The notes under the pieces are model-generated. The model was not told the origin of the DNA and did no database searches. It saw only the letters and a program-made list of their open reading frames with translations. A stretch of 64,000 nucleotides of DNA from positions 104,584-168,583 of the forward strand of contig PKXQ01000150.1 in assembly GCA_003132405.1 (NCBI GenBank), in the 5' to 3' direction. Positions 9,262 through 19,500 of the stretch are shown one piece after another. Positions within the stretch are counted from its first letter, which is position 1, and every line of letters begins with the position of its first letter. Made by a program: the position numbers and the translations under genes. The DNA is from Acidobacteriaceae bacterium (GTDB lineage Bacteria > Acidobacteriota > Terriglobia > Terriglobales > Acidobacteriaceae).

Positions 9262-10140
9262 TCAGCGCTGCTTGAGGCGGATTTTACCACTGAAAGAGCG
9301 CAGCACGACCTCCGATGCTGCCTCGCCGGAGGTGCCGACAAAGGAACGTCCCACTTCCTCGGAAAAGCGGGAGTGCTTCTTCTGGAGGGGGAAATCATGT
9401 TGCACCCGGCCGAGCACGGAGTGGGCTCTAAAACCGGCAGACACATCCACCGGAACCAACGCCTCGATATCGCCGCTATGGGTCGCAAACCTGTAGTCGC
9501 CGGCGGAGCCGAAGTCGCCATCATAGAAAATCTTGCCGCTAGTCGTATTCACCTGCACCAGAGGGCCGGTAACCGATTTCAAATGGACATCACCGCTGAT
9601 CGAGGCAAGTTCCACGTGCCCGTTGCGAACTTCGGTTAGCGTGATTGCGCCACGCATCGTCCGCACATGCACGTGCCCGTTCTCAACATTGCGGATATTG
9701 ACCACCGCATCCGCGCCTTCGAGAGTCAAGTCTCCGTGCAGGCGCTCGACCGATAGCGGGCCAGTCGAAGAGTGTAAATTCAAAGTCGCGTCCGCCGGAA
9801 TAACCAGCTCATAATCCACTTGGCCGGTGGGCTCGCCCGCGTCCTGTAACAGGTGCGAGGCGATTTCGATGCGATTGCCAGTTTGCTGCTGGTCGACCTC
9901 GACATTGCCCGATTTAAGAGTGGCTGTCACCACCACGGCGTTGTCGCTGCCCGCCCGCACTGAGATCGCACCGTACTGCGTATCCACCGAAATATTCGCA
10001 TGCGGGCCGACCGTGTAGCGATATTCCTTGATGTTCCCGGCCAGAGCCGCCGTCGACACGCACGTGACCAGCGCCAGGGCTACTGCCCTCACACGTTGAG
10101 AGCTAACTGGCTGAAGAATCGCCCTCTGCAGACTCGCCAT
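9262..10140 (-). CDS. DUF4097 family putative adhesin
   Basis: A 292-residue protein with a signal peptide (RAVALALVTCVSTAALAGN) and then a repetitive beta-helix-like pattern: NISVDTQYGAISVRAG, LNLHSSTGPLSVERLHG, GHVHVRTMRGAITL, GHVELASISGDVHLKSV, KIRLKQR. Alternating short strands with Gly-Asp/Gly-Ala turns are characteristic of DUF4097. It follows the anti-sigma factor by 46 bp, and sigma / zf-HC2 / DUF4097 is a common acidobacterial operon. The product probably acts at the envelope under control of that ECF pair (inference). Confidence 0.85.
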   Translation of the reverse strand: MASLQRAILQPVSSQRVRAVALALVTCVSTAALAGNIKEYRYTVGPHANISVDTQYGAISVRAGSDNAVVVTATLKSGNVEVDQQQTGNRIEIASHLLQDAGEPTGQVDYELVIPADATLNLHSSTGPLSVERLHGDLTLEGADAVVNIRNVENGHVHVRTMRGAITLTEVRNGHVELASISGDVHLKSVTGPLVQVNTTSGKIFYDGDFGSAGDYRFATHSGDIEALVPVDVSAGFRAHSVLGRVQHDFPLQKKHSRFSEEVGRSFVGTSGEAASEVVLRSFSGKIRLKQR

Positions 10141-10186
10141 AAAACTGCCGCCCCTGTGCGGCCGGGAACTCCGGTCCGCCCTTCCC

Positions 10187-11032
10187 CTATTGAATACGAT
10201 CTAACGCAATCTGATAAAGAAGTGCTTTTTGCTGATACGCATCCATCAAATGTTGCCGCGCATCCGCATCCCCCGGATTTTGATCCAGGTAGGCCTGCGA
10301 TTCGCGAATATCTGCATTCACCGCGCGCAACTGGCTTTCATAGGTCGCCCGCATCGACGGAGCAAAAGTCGATACCTCGCTCAGAAACTGCTGATCGTCG
10401 GAACTGGTCCCCAGTTCGAGCACAGGTTTTTCGGTGGAAGGTTGCGCGACAGAAGCTATTTCGTCTTTGCTCGGCGCCTGAGACGACTTGGGCTGGCCAG
10501 TTGACGCTGGTACCGAAGTCGTTGAGGCGGTTGTCGCCGAAGATGGCATCGTCGACGAGGGCGCAGTCGCGGAAGTGTCAGAAGCGCCGGTCGCTGCGGG
10601 GGGCGCCGGAGATTGGACTAGTGCTATCTGCGGAGCGGGCTTGTGATTGACTACATAAGATCCCGCCGCTACCAATGCGGCTGCAATCGGCGCAAGCCAC
10701 CACGCGCTCCAGCGCTTGGGTTGGGATCTCGGAACAAGCCTGGGACGAGCGGGAGTGGCCTCGAATTCGCGAGTGTATGATCGGTCGCCGGTAGAGTCGC
10801 GAATCACGCCTTCGGCGCGCAATTGCGCGGCAATCTGCGCCCACACGTGCGGCCCGGGCTCTTCGTTGGCCGCCAGCCGCGGAGCCACGCTAGCGATCAG
10901 ATCCAGGTCCGACATCAACCCCGAGCACTCCGGGCACGACCTTACATGATCATCAAATTCATTGTGAAACGCACTATCCGGAGCGCCGTCCAGCATCTCC
11001 GGCAGAACTCGCCGTACATCGGAACACGTCAT
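10187..11032 (-). CDS. Anti-sigma factor with zf-HC2 domain
   Basis: A 281-residue protein. Residues 1-45 carry the zinc-binding anti-sigma motif Hx3Cx2C: the HVRSCPEC core is preceded by FHNEF. A membrane segment lies near residues 108-126 (WWLAPIAAALVAAGSYVV), after which a long Ser/Thr/Pro/Ala-rich periplasmic linker leads to a coiled-coil-like tail (YESQLRAVNADIRESQAYL). It should sequester the ECF sigma factor encoded 33 bp upstream and release it on envelope signals. Domain order and position in the operon both support the call. Confidence 0.9.
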   Translation of the reverse strand: MTCSDVRRVLPEMLDGAPDSAFHNEFDDHVRSCPECSGLMSDLDLIASVAPRLAANEEPGPHVWAQIAAQLRAEGVIRDSTGDRSYTREFEATPARPRLVPRSQPKRWSAWWLAPIAAALVAAGSYVVNHKPAPQIALVQSPAPPAATGASDTSATAPSSTMPSSATTASTTSVPASTGQPKSSQAPSKDEIASVAQPSTEKPVLELGTSSDDQQFLSEVSTFAPSMRATYESQLRAVNADIRESQAYLDQNPGDADARQHLMDAYQQKALLYQIALDRIQ

Positions 11033-11065
11033 AGCAACTCTCTCCCAAACACTGCTACTACCACC

Positions 11066-11815
11066 TCAGCCTGTCTTGGCCTTTTCGGCTCTCATGAACT
11101 TCAGAAAATCCCGCAGCTTTAAGCGTGCCTTATGCAGCTGCGACTTGCTATTGCCAATCGAGCATCCCACGATTTCTGCAATCTCGTTGTGCTCGAAACC
11201 TTCAATATCATGCAACACAAAAACCGTTTTATACCCGGGCGGCAGTTTGTCAATGGCCCGTTGCAGTTGCAGCCGATCGATCGACCCGGTCAGCTTGACA
11301 TCCTGCGTGCCAAACTCTTTCCTCGGAGCCTCGTCGTCCGCTTCTAGCGTCTCTTCGAGAGACACCACCGGCAGTCTCTTTTTGCGTAGCTGCATCAGGA
11401 CGACATTGACCGTCATGCGATGCAACCAGGTCGAGAAGGCCGACTCGCCGCGAAACGTTCCGATCTTGCGAAAGAGCTGAAGAAATGCTTCCTGGGCCAG
11501 ATCTTCGGCCTGCGCGGGATTGGAGACCATGCGCAAACATAGGGAATACACACGTCGTTTGTGCAGGTGATACAGGACTTCGAAAGCGCCTTCCTGGCCC
11601 TGTTTAGCCTGCTCAATCGCTTCTGCTTCAGTGATGCGTTGCTTCTGGTCGGTCAAGTCGCCTTTTCCGGCCGCTACCCGTTCAGATGCGGCTTCGAACT
11701 CTTTTCGTTGTACAAATTTGCCGAGCCAGTCGCGGAAGCGATCTCGACCATTCTTTAGTCGAAAGAATACCAAAAACTGTAGCCTATTGGATGATCTCAA
11801 CTGCCAAAACGCCAA
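11066..11815 (-). CDS. ECF RNA polymerase sigma factor
   Basis: Up to 249 residues. Region 2 is [39 protein letters not shown] and region 4 is [45 protein letters not shown], the RpoE/SigW-type arrangement. The linker [15 protein letters not shown] is typical of acidobacterial homologues. There is no in-frame ATG or GTG before region 2, so the start must be TTG: either 11815 as given or TTG at 11773. The first 50 residues are therefore unreliable. It heads the sigma / anti-sigma / DUF4097 operon. Confidence 0.92.
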   Translation of the reverse strand: MAFWQLRSSNRLQFLVFFRLKNGRDRFRDWLGKFVQRKEFEAASERVAAGKGDLTDQKQRITEAEAIEQAKQGQEGAFEVLYHLHKRRVYSLCLRMVSNPAQAEDLAQEAFLQLFRKIGTFRGESAFSTWLHRMTVNVVLMQLRKKRLPVVSLEETLEADDEAPRKEFGTQDVKLTGSIDRLQLQRAIDKLPPGYKTVFVLHDIEGFEHNEIAEIVGCSIGNSKSQLHKARLKLRDFLKFMRAEKAKTG

Positions 11816-11850
11816 ACTAATAAGCTGGGGAGATCACTTTCGTAACCCAT

Positions 11851-11923
11851 GTGTGGAGCGGACACTCCTGTCCGCTTGTCTAAAGTCAAGCAACCGATGC
11901 AAGCGTGCAGGAGTGCTCCACAC
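11851..11923. repeat. Inverted-repeat element between MFS gene and sigma factor gene
   Basis: GTGTGGAGCGGACACTCCTG (11851-11870) faces CAGGAGTGCTCCACAC (11908-11923). The arms pair as GTGTGGAGC plus ACTCCTG with a 4-nt bulge. The right arm abuts the MFS stop codon, so it may act as an RNA hairpin at the 3' end of that transcript. The 'gtggagcggacactcctgtccgc' type is, from memory, a widespread dispersed repeat in this phylum. Confidence 0.6.
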
Positions 11924-13263
11924 TAGCCCTTCGCTGTGATCGTCTCCAGCCCGTGGCCATGCGGACCGGTTTCCCGAATCCGCAAAAGGATCGCAAATGC
12001 CAGTCCTACAAATCCTAGGACCGAGAAGATCCACATCCCCAAGCCGTAGCCAGTGGGATTATCTAACCCGGCGTGAGTATAGTCGTTCGCCTTCCCGATC
12101 AGCAGGTTCAAAATGAAAAAGCCGATCTGCTGAATCAGCGTCATCAAGGCGTACGCGGTACCCAACCGATTCTGATCGACGATATAAGCTACCGAAGGCC
12201 ACATCACCGCTGGAATCAGCGAGAAGGCGATACCCATCATGCAGACAGGCACATAGAGCGAAATGTTCGTGTAGCCCATCATTAAATAAACGGGCATCAG
12301 CAGAATCGACCCGAACATCATCAGAAACGCCCGCTTACCAATCTTGTCCGCCAGCAATCCGAAAAGTGGCGTAGCGATCATCGCCGAGAGGGGCAGCAGG
12401 CTGTTGAAGAATCCGGCCCGCTCGTGTGCCAATACCCGCATTGCGTCAGAGGCGGTAACGCCGCCGTGGGCTGCCAGAATCTTATTGGTGAAGAAGTCGA
12501 TGGCGAATGTGCGGAACGGAAAAATGGCCGAGTAAAAAGTAAAGCAGAGCCCGACGACGAGCCAATACGACGGATTGAATCGGAAAATTTGCCCAAACTC
12601 CAGTTTGTCGATCGAACCCGCCTGACCCAGTTCGTAGCGCCCCTCTGCACGGCTTTCGAGTATCCAGTAAACAATCGAGCAGACGACCGCCAGCACTCCG
12701 GCGCCGACCGCGATCAAAAGCGGTCCTTGCCAGCTAGGTTCGCCATTCGGCCCCTGAGGATAGAAGGCCCGGTTTGCCCAGGTGGGAGAGTTATCGGCTG
12801 CCACCGATGCAAGTCGTGAAATCGTGAGATTGATCCCGAAGGCAAAGCTCAGCTCTTTCCCCTTAAACCACTTGGCGAGCACAGTCGTTGCCGCTACGAT
12901 CATGGATTCGGCACCGAGGCCGAGCACCGTCCGCCCCGCGATCATCACATCAGGCCGTCCGCGTGAAGCCGTCAACACAGCGCCCAACAGGCAAATTCCG
13001 GCAAAAACCGTCATCGCCTTCTTGGTGCCGATCCGGTCGATGACAATGCCGCCGATCAGCAAGGTCGCAACGGCCGCCACGCTATACGAAGAATTCAGCC
13101 ATCCAAATGCCGTCGCGGAAAAGCCCAGTTTGTCGATGAAAATTCGTTCGAGGGGATTGATGCTATCGTAGATGTAGTAATTCCCGCCTATCGCCACCGC
13201 GACAAACAACAGCACCATCCAGCGATAAAGACGAGAAGGTTCCGGTCGGGCAATCTCAGCCAT
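11923..13263 (-). CDS. Major facilitator superfamily transporter
   Basis: A 446-residue permease with about 12 hydrophobic helices. The MFS A-like motif between helices 2 and 3 is GGIVIDRIGTKKAM, and its internal repeat is GLLADKIGKRAFLM. The N-terminal NYYIYDSINPLERIF resembles MFSD1-like members, but substrate cannot be inferred. ATG at 13263 (MAEIARPEPS) is preferred over ATG 13275, because GAGG lies about 11 nt upstream of the former and directly abuts the latter. The gene is monocistronic in this window. Confidence 0.87.
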   Translation of the reverse strand: MAEIARPEPSRLYRWMVLLFVAVAIGGNYYIYDSINPLERIFIDKLGFSATAFGWLNSSYSVAAVATLLIGGIVIDRIGTKKAMTVFAGICLLGAVLTASRGRPDVMIAGRTVLGLGAESMIVAATTVLAKWFKGKELSFAFGINLTISRLASVAADNSPTWANRAFYPQGPNGEPSWQGPLLIAVGAGVLAVVCSIVYWILESRAEGRYELGQAGSIDKLEFGQIFRFNPSYWLVVGLCFTFYSAIFPFRTFAIDFFTNKILAAHGGVTASDAMRVLAHERAGFFNSLLPLSAMIATPLFGLLADKIGKRAFLMMFGSILLMPVYLMMGYTNISLYVPVCMMGIAFSLIPAVMWPSVAYIVDQNRLGTAYALMTLIQQIGFFILNLLIGKANDYTHAGLDNPTGYGLGMWIFSVLGFVGLAFAILLRIRETGPHGHGLETITAKG

Positions 13264-13372
13264 GAATAGACGCATCCTCGGCGCGTACGGGCGCCCGCAT
13301 GATATGTGTGGAGATGATCAACCGCACGAAGATAGCAGATTGTCTTGCGAGTTGCCGAGTTGTTAGGCGGGA

Positions 13373-13413
13373 ATAAAAAAGCTCCCGATCGCCAACAATT
13401 CGCGACCGAGAGC
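13373..13413 (-). terminator. Rho-independent terminator after the 13.5-14.1 kb gene
   Basis: On the minus strand a 12-bp stem GCTCTCGGTCGC / GCGATCGGGAGC (two G-U pairs) with an 8-9-nt loop is followed by TTTTTTATTC. It lies about 55 bp beyond the stop codon of the gene at 13468-14136. Confidence 0.85.
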
Positions 13414-13467
13414 CGGTTACATAATACTGAAGATCGACAAACTGAGGACTGCTAGCTCAAACCTGTT

Positions 13468-14136
13468 TTAAATCTTCTCCGTCTTGTCGTCGTACTTGAC
13501 CATGCCGTTCTTGTCATTCTGCCGCTTCACATCATCATTGTTATAGACGCGGCCGGCCTTTTTGACTCCGCTCACTTCAGCGGAAGGATCGATCGGCCCA
13601 TTGATATACGACCAATCCACGCGAGCTTCTTCAGATGCACGCTCGCCACGATCTTCACGCGAACGATCCTCTCGCGGATGCATTTCACGCACACGCTCTT
13701 CGCGAGCACGCGCTTCGAACGGATGCTCGTTACGAAACTGTTCCGCGCGCATATGCTCCTCGATCACTCCATCATGCATCGGACCGTGCATGATGCGCCC
13801 TTCGCGTCCAACCGTCTCCGGCCACAAGCGGATCTCGGGGGTGATGATCGGCGCGTCGCCGCCCTGGTACCACACGGCCACGGTGTATTCCGAACTCGTC
13901 GATCCCTGGATCTGCGAAAGGGTCGAGTTGGTCGCACCCGCGATCAATCCCGTGGTGGCGTTTCTCGCTCCGACCGGGTTCGGCGAAAACGTCTGGAGGG
14001 ATGCCTCCGGCGTGGTCAGACGCGGAATAAACGGTCCGCAACCGTAAAAGCAATTGCCGGGGTAAGGAATGGGCGCTTGCCCAAAAGCCGCCGCTGACAT
14101 CAAAACTATCGCCATCAACATCAAATAGGGTCGCAT
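13468..14136 (-). CDS. Secreted protein of unknown function with charged Arg/Glu-rich middle
   Basis: A 222-residue protein. ATG at 14136 follows GGAGG with good spacing and begins the signal peptide MRPYLMLMAIVLMSAAAFGQ; the longer frame to 14160 lacks support. After a Cys-containing YPGNCFYGCGPFIP segment comes a beta-rich half. A strongly charged stretch at about 110-175 includes a REDRSREDRGER near-duplication encoded by two related 15-bp units. The C-terminus is KNGMVKYDDKTEKI. I recognise no domain. The intrinsic terminator downstream shows it is expressed as its own unit. Confidence 0.65.
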   Translation of the reverse strand: MRPYLMLMAIVLMSAAAFGQAPIPYPGNCFYGCGPFIPRLTTPEASLQTFSPNPVGARNATTGLIAGATNSTLSQIQGSTSSEYTVAVWYQGGDAPIITPEIRLWPETVGREGRIMHGPMHDGVIEEHMRAEQFRNEHPFEARAREERVREMHPREDRSREDRGERASEEARVDWSYINGPIDPSAEVSGVKKAGRVYNNDDVKRQNDKNGMVKYDDKTEKI

Positions 14137-14506
14137 ACTGCCTCCACAAAGGACTGACACATCAAGCGTCTAAGTGCAGTTTGCTGGCCAGTTGGCGCGA
14201 GGCTGAAACAGGCAAGATACTCGGAGATTCACGGCGATCTCGGCCAAAGGACGGAGATTCAAGCTAACCTGCGCCAGCGGTCAGATGAAAACCGCTGCGC
14301 ACATCCTGCAGCCGATTGGCGCGGCCCCGACTCCCAACTGTCATTCCTAGCGGCAGTCGTTCGGCGGGACGCTGGGCCGGATAAGGGTTCCGGCGGGACA
14401 GAGCGCGATCGGGCGTGATGGCACTACGATTGCTCCCTTTTAGAAGTCGGGTAAGGAAAAATGCTGGATAGACTGTCCCAAACAATTTCACAGCAAGGGG
14501 GCACAT
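14137..14506. other. Intergenic region between two divergent secreted-protein genes
   Basis: This 370-bp gap separates divergent genes and should contain both promoters. The ribosome site of the right gene (AAGGGGG) is at its end. I see no convincing repeat, RNA gene or operator. Confidence 0.5.
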
Positions 14507-15247
14507 ATGAAAACGATCAGAGCCGCTGCATTGGTATTATTCCTCGCCTCGCTAGGGGCGGCAATCGCAAATGCACAAGCAGCCAACTCCTGCGTCTACC
14601 AGTATTCGTTCGTAAACCCTAAGGGTATCGACTCCTTCGGCTTCTGCCTAACGGCGTATGGCACGCTGGCTTCATTGCAAAGCCCCCTGGGCGCTGAGCA
14701 CCTGGACCCCGCAAACCCGTTGGAAGGTTTTGAGATCTACGATCTAAGTGACTCAGTGCCCGTCGATCTGACCGTGCTCCCCGGTTTCAGCGTCACTCAA
14801 GGGCCTTCTTCAGTCACGCAGCCTAAAAGCTCCGGGAAACTTCCCATCATTTTTACGTATTCAGGCGGGAATATAAGCAATGTAGACACTATAACCATTT
14901 CAGCAACTCCAATTGACAAGTCCGTTACTTTCACAATGACGGTGGGGAAATATGTATTCCAATTCAACGCTGGAGAGGGGCCTGTCGAGAGGGCTGCGGG
15001 TCTACTTGTCGATGGCTCAAGCACCAATGTCTTTGCAAATTCTGAGTACGCCGCCTTCTCTTACAACCCTGCGGGCCACGGCGTGATGCTTTCCGGGTCC
15101 GGCTGCGAGCCACCGAAAAAAACGAACTGCGGAGAAAGCACTGGTTCCGTTGCTCAGAGCTACTACGGGCAGAAGGCGGTCATAGCCAATGGCTTTTTCT
15201 TCACTGCAGGACCGTCGACAGACGTATTCACTTACAGAGTTTTCTGA
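14507..15247 (+). CDS. Secreted protein of unknown function
   Basis: A 246-residue protein with a clear signal peptide (MKTIRAAALVLFLASLGAAI, cleavage after ANAQA) and an AAGGGGG ribosome site 7-8 nt before ATG. The mature part is beta-rich, with Cys residues at both ends (NSCVYQYSF, GFCLTAYG and GCEPPKKTNCGES) that could form disulfides. I recognise no family. Base composition here is somewhat less GC-rich than in neighbouring genes. An extracytoplasmic location is the only firm statement. Confidence 0.7.
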   Translation: MKTIRAAALVLFLASLGAAIANAQAANSCVYQYSFVNPKGIDSFGFCLTAYGTLASLQSPLGAEHLDPANPLEGFEIYDLSDSVPVDLTVLPGFSVTQGPSSVTQPKSSGKLPIIFTYSGGNISNVDTITISATPIDKSVTFTMTVGKYVFQFNAGEGPVERAAGLLVDGSSTNVFANSEYAAFSYNPAGHGVMLSGSGCEPPKKTNCGESTGSVAQSYYGQKAVIANGFFFTAGPSTDVFTYRVF

Positions 15248-15379
15248 CAACTAGCCTAGCGACTCTAAGAAAACAGCACCGTTACACCTCGCGGCCCCGC
15301 AACGCATGACGACGGTAATTTGGCGCGCTGAAGGCGCAAGGATTTTCGGGCTCGAATTTTCGAAATCAATGGAGTCAGC

Positions 15380-16420
15380 TCAACTCCCCACATAGCGCGC
15401 GTATAAACTCCGAGCGACAGCCGTGTCGGTCGTTCCCTTGATGATCGCGCGCCCGTCAGGAAACAGCGTCATCTCATACGGCGCGCGCCAGAACTTCAGC
15501 ACAAACTCGTTGTGCCGCACATTGCCAAGAGGCTGAAGGCGCGAGCTCAGTTCCGCGAAGTCCACCGGCCGTTGCCGCTCGTGGATCTGCACCGAATTTC
15601 TACCGCACAAAGTAATGTGCGGACGCCCCTCACCGGCCAAATGAACAAACTCTCCCCGGCAAACGCGGCACCCTGCCCGAGGGCGATCTGCAGCCAACTC
15701 CGCTCGCTCGTTGCTCCATACATCCCACGAAAGCAACGTTCTTCGCAGCTTCGACCGCGCTCCTACTAGAAATTTCAAAGCCTCGCTCGCTGCAAGCGAC
15801 GCGACCAGGTTCACGGCCGAATTCAAAATGCCCGCCGTCTCACAAGTCTCCACTGTTCCTCGGGGCGACTCCGGGAAAATGCAGGCCAGGCAAGCCGTTT
15901 CGCCTGGAATGACGTTCATGGTGACAGCGTAGCTGCCGACCGCCGCGGCATAAATCCAACTCACGGAATTCTTCATTGCGTAGTCGTTAATCAAATAGCG
16001 AGTTTCGAAGTTGTCCGTGCCATCCAGAATTAGCTCGTAGCCGCCGAGCAGGGAATCTACATTACACGGAGTCAGGTCTGCGACCTGCGAATCGACGACG
16101 ACCTGCGAATTGAAACGCGCAATCTGGCGCGCCGCCGCGATCGCCTTGGGCACGGATTCGCGCGCGTCGGCTTCATCGAAAAGCATCTGGCGCTGAAGAT
16201 TGCTCGGCTCGACATAGTCGCGGTCGATAATCCGCAGCGTCCCAACTCCCGAACGCGCCAGCAACGAGGCCAGCGCCGAACCGGTCGCCCCGCATCCCAC
16301 TATGGCCACGCGCGCCCGCGCCAGCTTTTCCTGGCCCTCCGCCCCGATCTCTTTGAATAAGACCTGCCGCGAGTACCGGTCGTCCGAGTGATCGTTCGAA
16401 TTTCGATCTTCGATTTGCAA
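15380..16420 (-). CDS. ThiF/MoeB/HesA-family adenylyltransferase
   Basis: A 346-residue E1-like enzyme that adenylates the C-terminus of a ubiquitin-fold sulfur carrier (ThiS or MoaD type). It shows RYSRQVLF, the nucleotide motif VGCGATGSALASLLARSGVG, DRDYVEPSNLQRQ, DGTDNFETRYLIND, the reactive-cysteine block TVETCETAGIL, and two CxxC zinc pairs (CLAC and CRVC). After residue 260 a C-terminal extension (HITLCGRNSVQIHERQRPVD) replaces the rhodanese domain found in some relatives. No thi or moa gene is adjacent, so the partner is unknown. The start is TTG at 16420 with AAGG upstream; no ATG is available. Confidence 0.88.
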   Translation of the reverse strand: MQIEDRNSNDHSDDRYSRQVLFKEIGAEGQEKLARARVAIVGCGATGSALASLLARSGVGTLRIIDRDYVEPSNLQRQMLFDEADARESVPKAIAAARQIARFNSQVVVDSQVADLTPCNVDSLLGGYELILDGTDNFETRYLINDYAMKNSVSWIYAAAVGSYAVTMNVIPGETACLACIFPESPRGTVETCETAGILNSAVNLVASLAASEALKFLVGARSKLRRTLLSWDVWSNERAELAADRPRAGCRVCRGEFVHLAGEGRPHITLCGRNSVQIHERQRPVDFAELSSRLQPLGNVRHNEFVLKFWRAPYEMTLFPDGRAIIKGTTDTAVARSLYARYVGS

Positions 16421-16506
16421 AGCAATTACCTTGGCGATTACCTTTCTCGCGCTTCCAACCCAGTATTATAGGTTCCGGTCGTCAAACTTGTTCTTGAGAG
16501 CAACGC

Positions 16507-19500
16507 GTGTCCCTGAGCCATTCATCGAAACTCGAAGTCTGGATGTTTGATGAACCCGGGTTTCACGATGAAATGTCGCGCATTAACGCTCGAGGCAACT
16601 CTTGTCGTCGGTCCGACATTCTTGTTGCTAGTGACCCCAGCCGAGTGTTGCTCGAGTGGGTAGGTGAGGGCACCCTTCGGCAAGCTCAGGGCAGGCTCTG
16701 CCCCTACGCGATTTTTGCAACTCGCATAGTAATCGCACTTCTGTTGCTGCTATCGCAGCGACCGATTTGGGCCAGCGATTCCCAGCAAGCGTCGCAGCTC
16801 ACTGCTCCGCCCGCAACTGCCTTCGGGTCCATCACTCCCTACCTCGGCCTAACCATCGACGAGATCGAACTCCCCGGCGTTGCGCCGGAAGAAGCCACGT
16901 CGCTGCTTGCCGCCACTCCATTGAAGATTGGCCAACCTCTCACCAGAGACGATCTCCACGATGCCATCCAGGCGCTTTTCGCGACCGGGCGTTTCGCCGA
17001 CATTCAGGCTGAAGCAACGCGTACAGATACCGCCGGCGTCCGCGTGCGCTTTCTGACGGTCGCTAATTTTTTTGTCGGCAGGGTGATCATGGATGGCGTC
17101 TCGACCAATCCCTCGCCGAACCAACTGGCCAGCGCCAGCCGTCTGCAACTCGGCGAACTCTACTCGTCTGAGAAACTCGACCACGCTCTCGCGGGCATTC
17201 AACGAGTGATGGAAGAGAATGGCTTTCATCAATCGAAAGTCACGCACAGCGAACAGCGCGACCAGAACCAGCGCCAGATCAATCTTACTTTCCACATCGT
17301 GCGCGGTCCGCACGCCCTGGTCGGAGAAATTGCGGTCGAGGGCGATGCCGGCTACTCCGAAGCCGAGATCGCCGAAATTGCCAGATTGCATTCTGGCGAT
17401 CGCGCGACATCCGCCCGTATCACCCGCGCGTTGCAACGACTTCGCAGTCGCTATCAAAAGCAGTATCGCCTTCTCGCTCAGGTCGAAGTGGCCAGCCGCA
17501 CCTATCGTCCTAATCGCAACGTCGTCGACTACGTCTTTAAAGTTGACCGCGGTCCGGTCGTCTCCATTGCCGCCGAGGGTTTCAAACTCGACCATCACGT
17601 CCTGCGGCGACTGGTACCCATCTACGAAGAAGGTGCCGTCGACGATGATCTGCTCAACGAAGGCCGACGTAATATCCAGAACCATCTTCAAACTCTCGGA
17701 TACTTCGAGGCCACCGTAAGCGTGAGCCAGCACAACTCGCAGGATGGGAAGAGTCTTCAGGTCGTCTATGACATCAAACCGGGCGACCGCCACAGGCTTG
17801 CTGCGATTCGCATCTCCGGCAATCGTTTTTTTTCCGATGAACAGATTCGCTCGCGGATGCAAGACCAAGCTTCGGGAAGAATCTTCAGCCACGGCCGCTA
17901 TAGCGAAGCGTTACTCGAAGAAGATGTGCAGGGCATTCAGAATCTCTATCGCGCCAGCGGCTTTCGCCAGGCCGAAGTCACCAGCAAACTGATTGAGAAA
18001 TACCAGGGGCAACCCTCGCTGCTGGCCATTCAAATAACCGTCAAAGAAGGGCCGCAAACACGCGTGGCGTGGGTTCGCATCGAAGGCAGTTACACGCTTC
18101 CCCAGGAACAGCTTCCGGAAATTTCGACCGCCGAAAGCCAAGGCTTCGACGAATCTAGCCTCGCCGCCGACCGCGACACCATTCTCACCAAGTATTTCGA
18201 CAACGGATTTCCCAACGCCACCGTCGACGTCGCCTATGTTAAGGTCGAATCGCCCGAGAACCGACCCCACGTAGGCGTCACTTTTACCATTCACGAAGGC
18301 GAGCAGTTCTTTGTCAACCAGCTTTTTCTCGACGGCCTTGACCACACTCGCCCTGGAACCGCTCGCCGCGAGATCCGCGTGCAACCCGGCGCGCCCCTCA
18401 GCCAGCAAGATATGCTCGAGAGCCAGCGCCGCCTTTATGACCTTGGCCTCTTTAAGCAAGTCGACACCGCGATTCAGAATCCCGACGGCACTGAGTCGCA
18501 TAAGAACGTCGTCATCACAGTAAATGAGGCCGACCGCTATACCTTCGATTACGGAGCAGGCATCGAATTTCAAACCGGACAGCCCGCCGGAAGCGGTCAT
18601 CCACTGGGCGAGTTCGGCGTCAGTCCCATGGTCTCGCTGGGAGTTAGCCGCATCAATGTGGGCGGCCGTCATCAAACCCTTACTTTCAGGGGAAACCTAG
18701 GTTATCTCCAGCAGAGGGCGCTGGTTAGTTATGACATTCCCAAACTGCTTAATCTCGATAAACTACGGTTTACGACCACCGCGCTCTACGACAATACCGT
18801 CGACGTATCTACTTTCACTTCGAAGCGTTTAGAGGGAACCTTTCAAGTTGTACAAGTACTCTACAAAGTGCAAGACCGTGAATTAACAACCTTGGCCTAT
18901 CGTTTCAGCTATCGCCGCGTGGAGGCTACCGACATCCAGGTCAGTTCCAACCTCATTCCGCTTCTCTCCGAACCCACGCGCGTCGGGACGCCGAATTTTA
19001 TCTACATACGCAACCGTCGCGATAACGACCTCGACACTACGCGCGGCAATTACACGACCGTTGAAGGCGGCGTCGCCTCCAGCTATTTCGGCTCAGAAGC
19101 TGACTTCAGCCGCTTCCTCACCAGAAACTCCTCTTATTACACATTGTTCCGTAATCGCAGTACCGGCCAAGGACTTGTCTTTGCCCGCTCTACCACGGTA
19201 GGAATTGAGAACGCCTTTGCCAGCTCGGTGGTGCTCGACCCATCCCAAACGCCCAGTAGTACTGAAAGCCTCATCCCGTTGCCGGAGCGGTTTTATAGCG
19301 GCGGGGGCAACTCTCATCGTGGTTTCGGGTTAAATCAGGCGGGGCCGCGCGATCCCTTCACCGGTTATCCCATAGGGGGCAGCGCCGTTTTCCTCAATAA
19401 CCTGGAGATGCGGTTTCCGAACGTCACCTTGCCTTACCTCAACGACCAGATCGGTTTCACCCTTTTTCACGACATGGGGAACGTCTTTGCGCGGCCCCAG

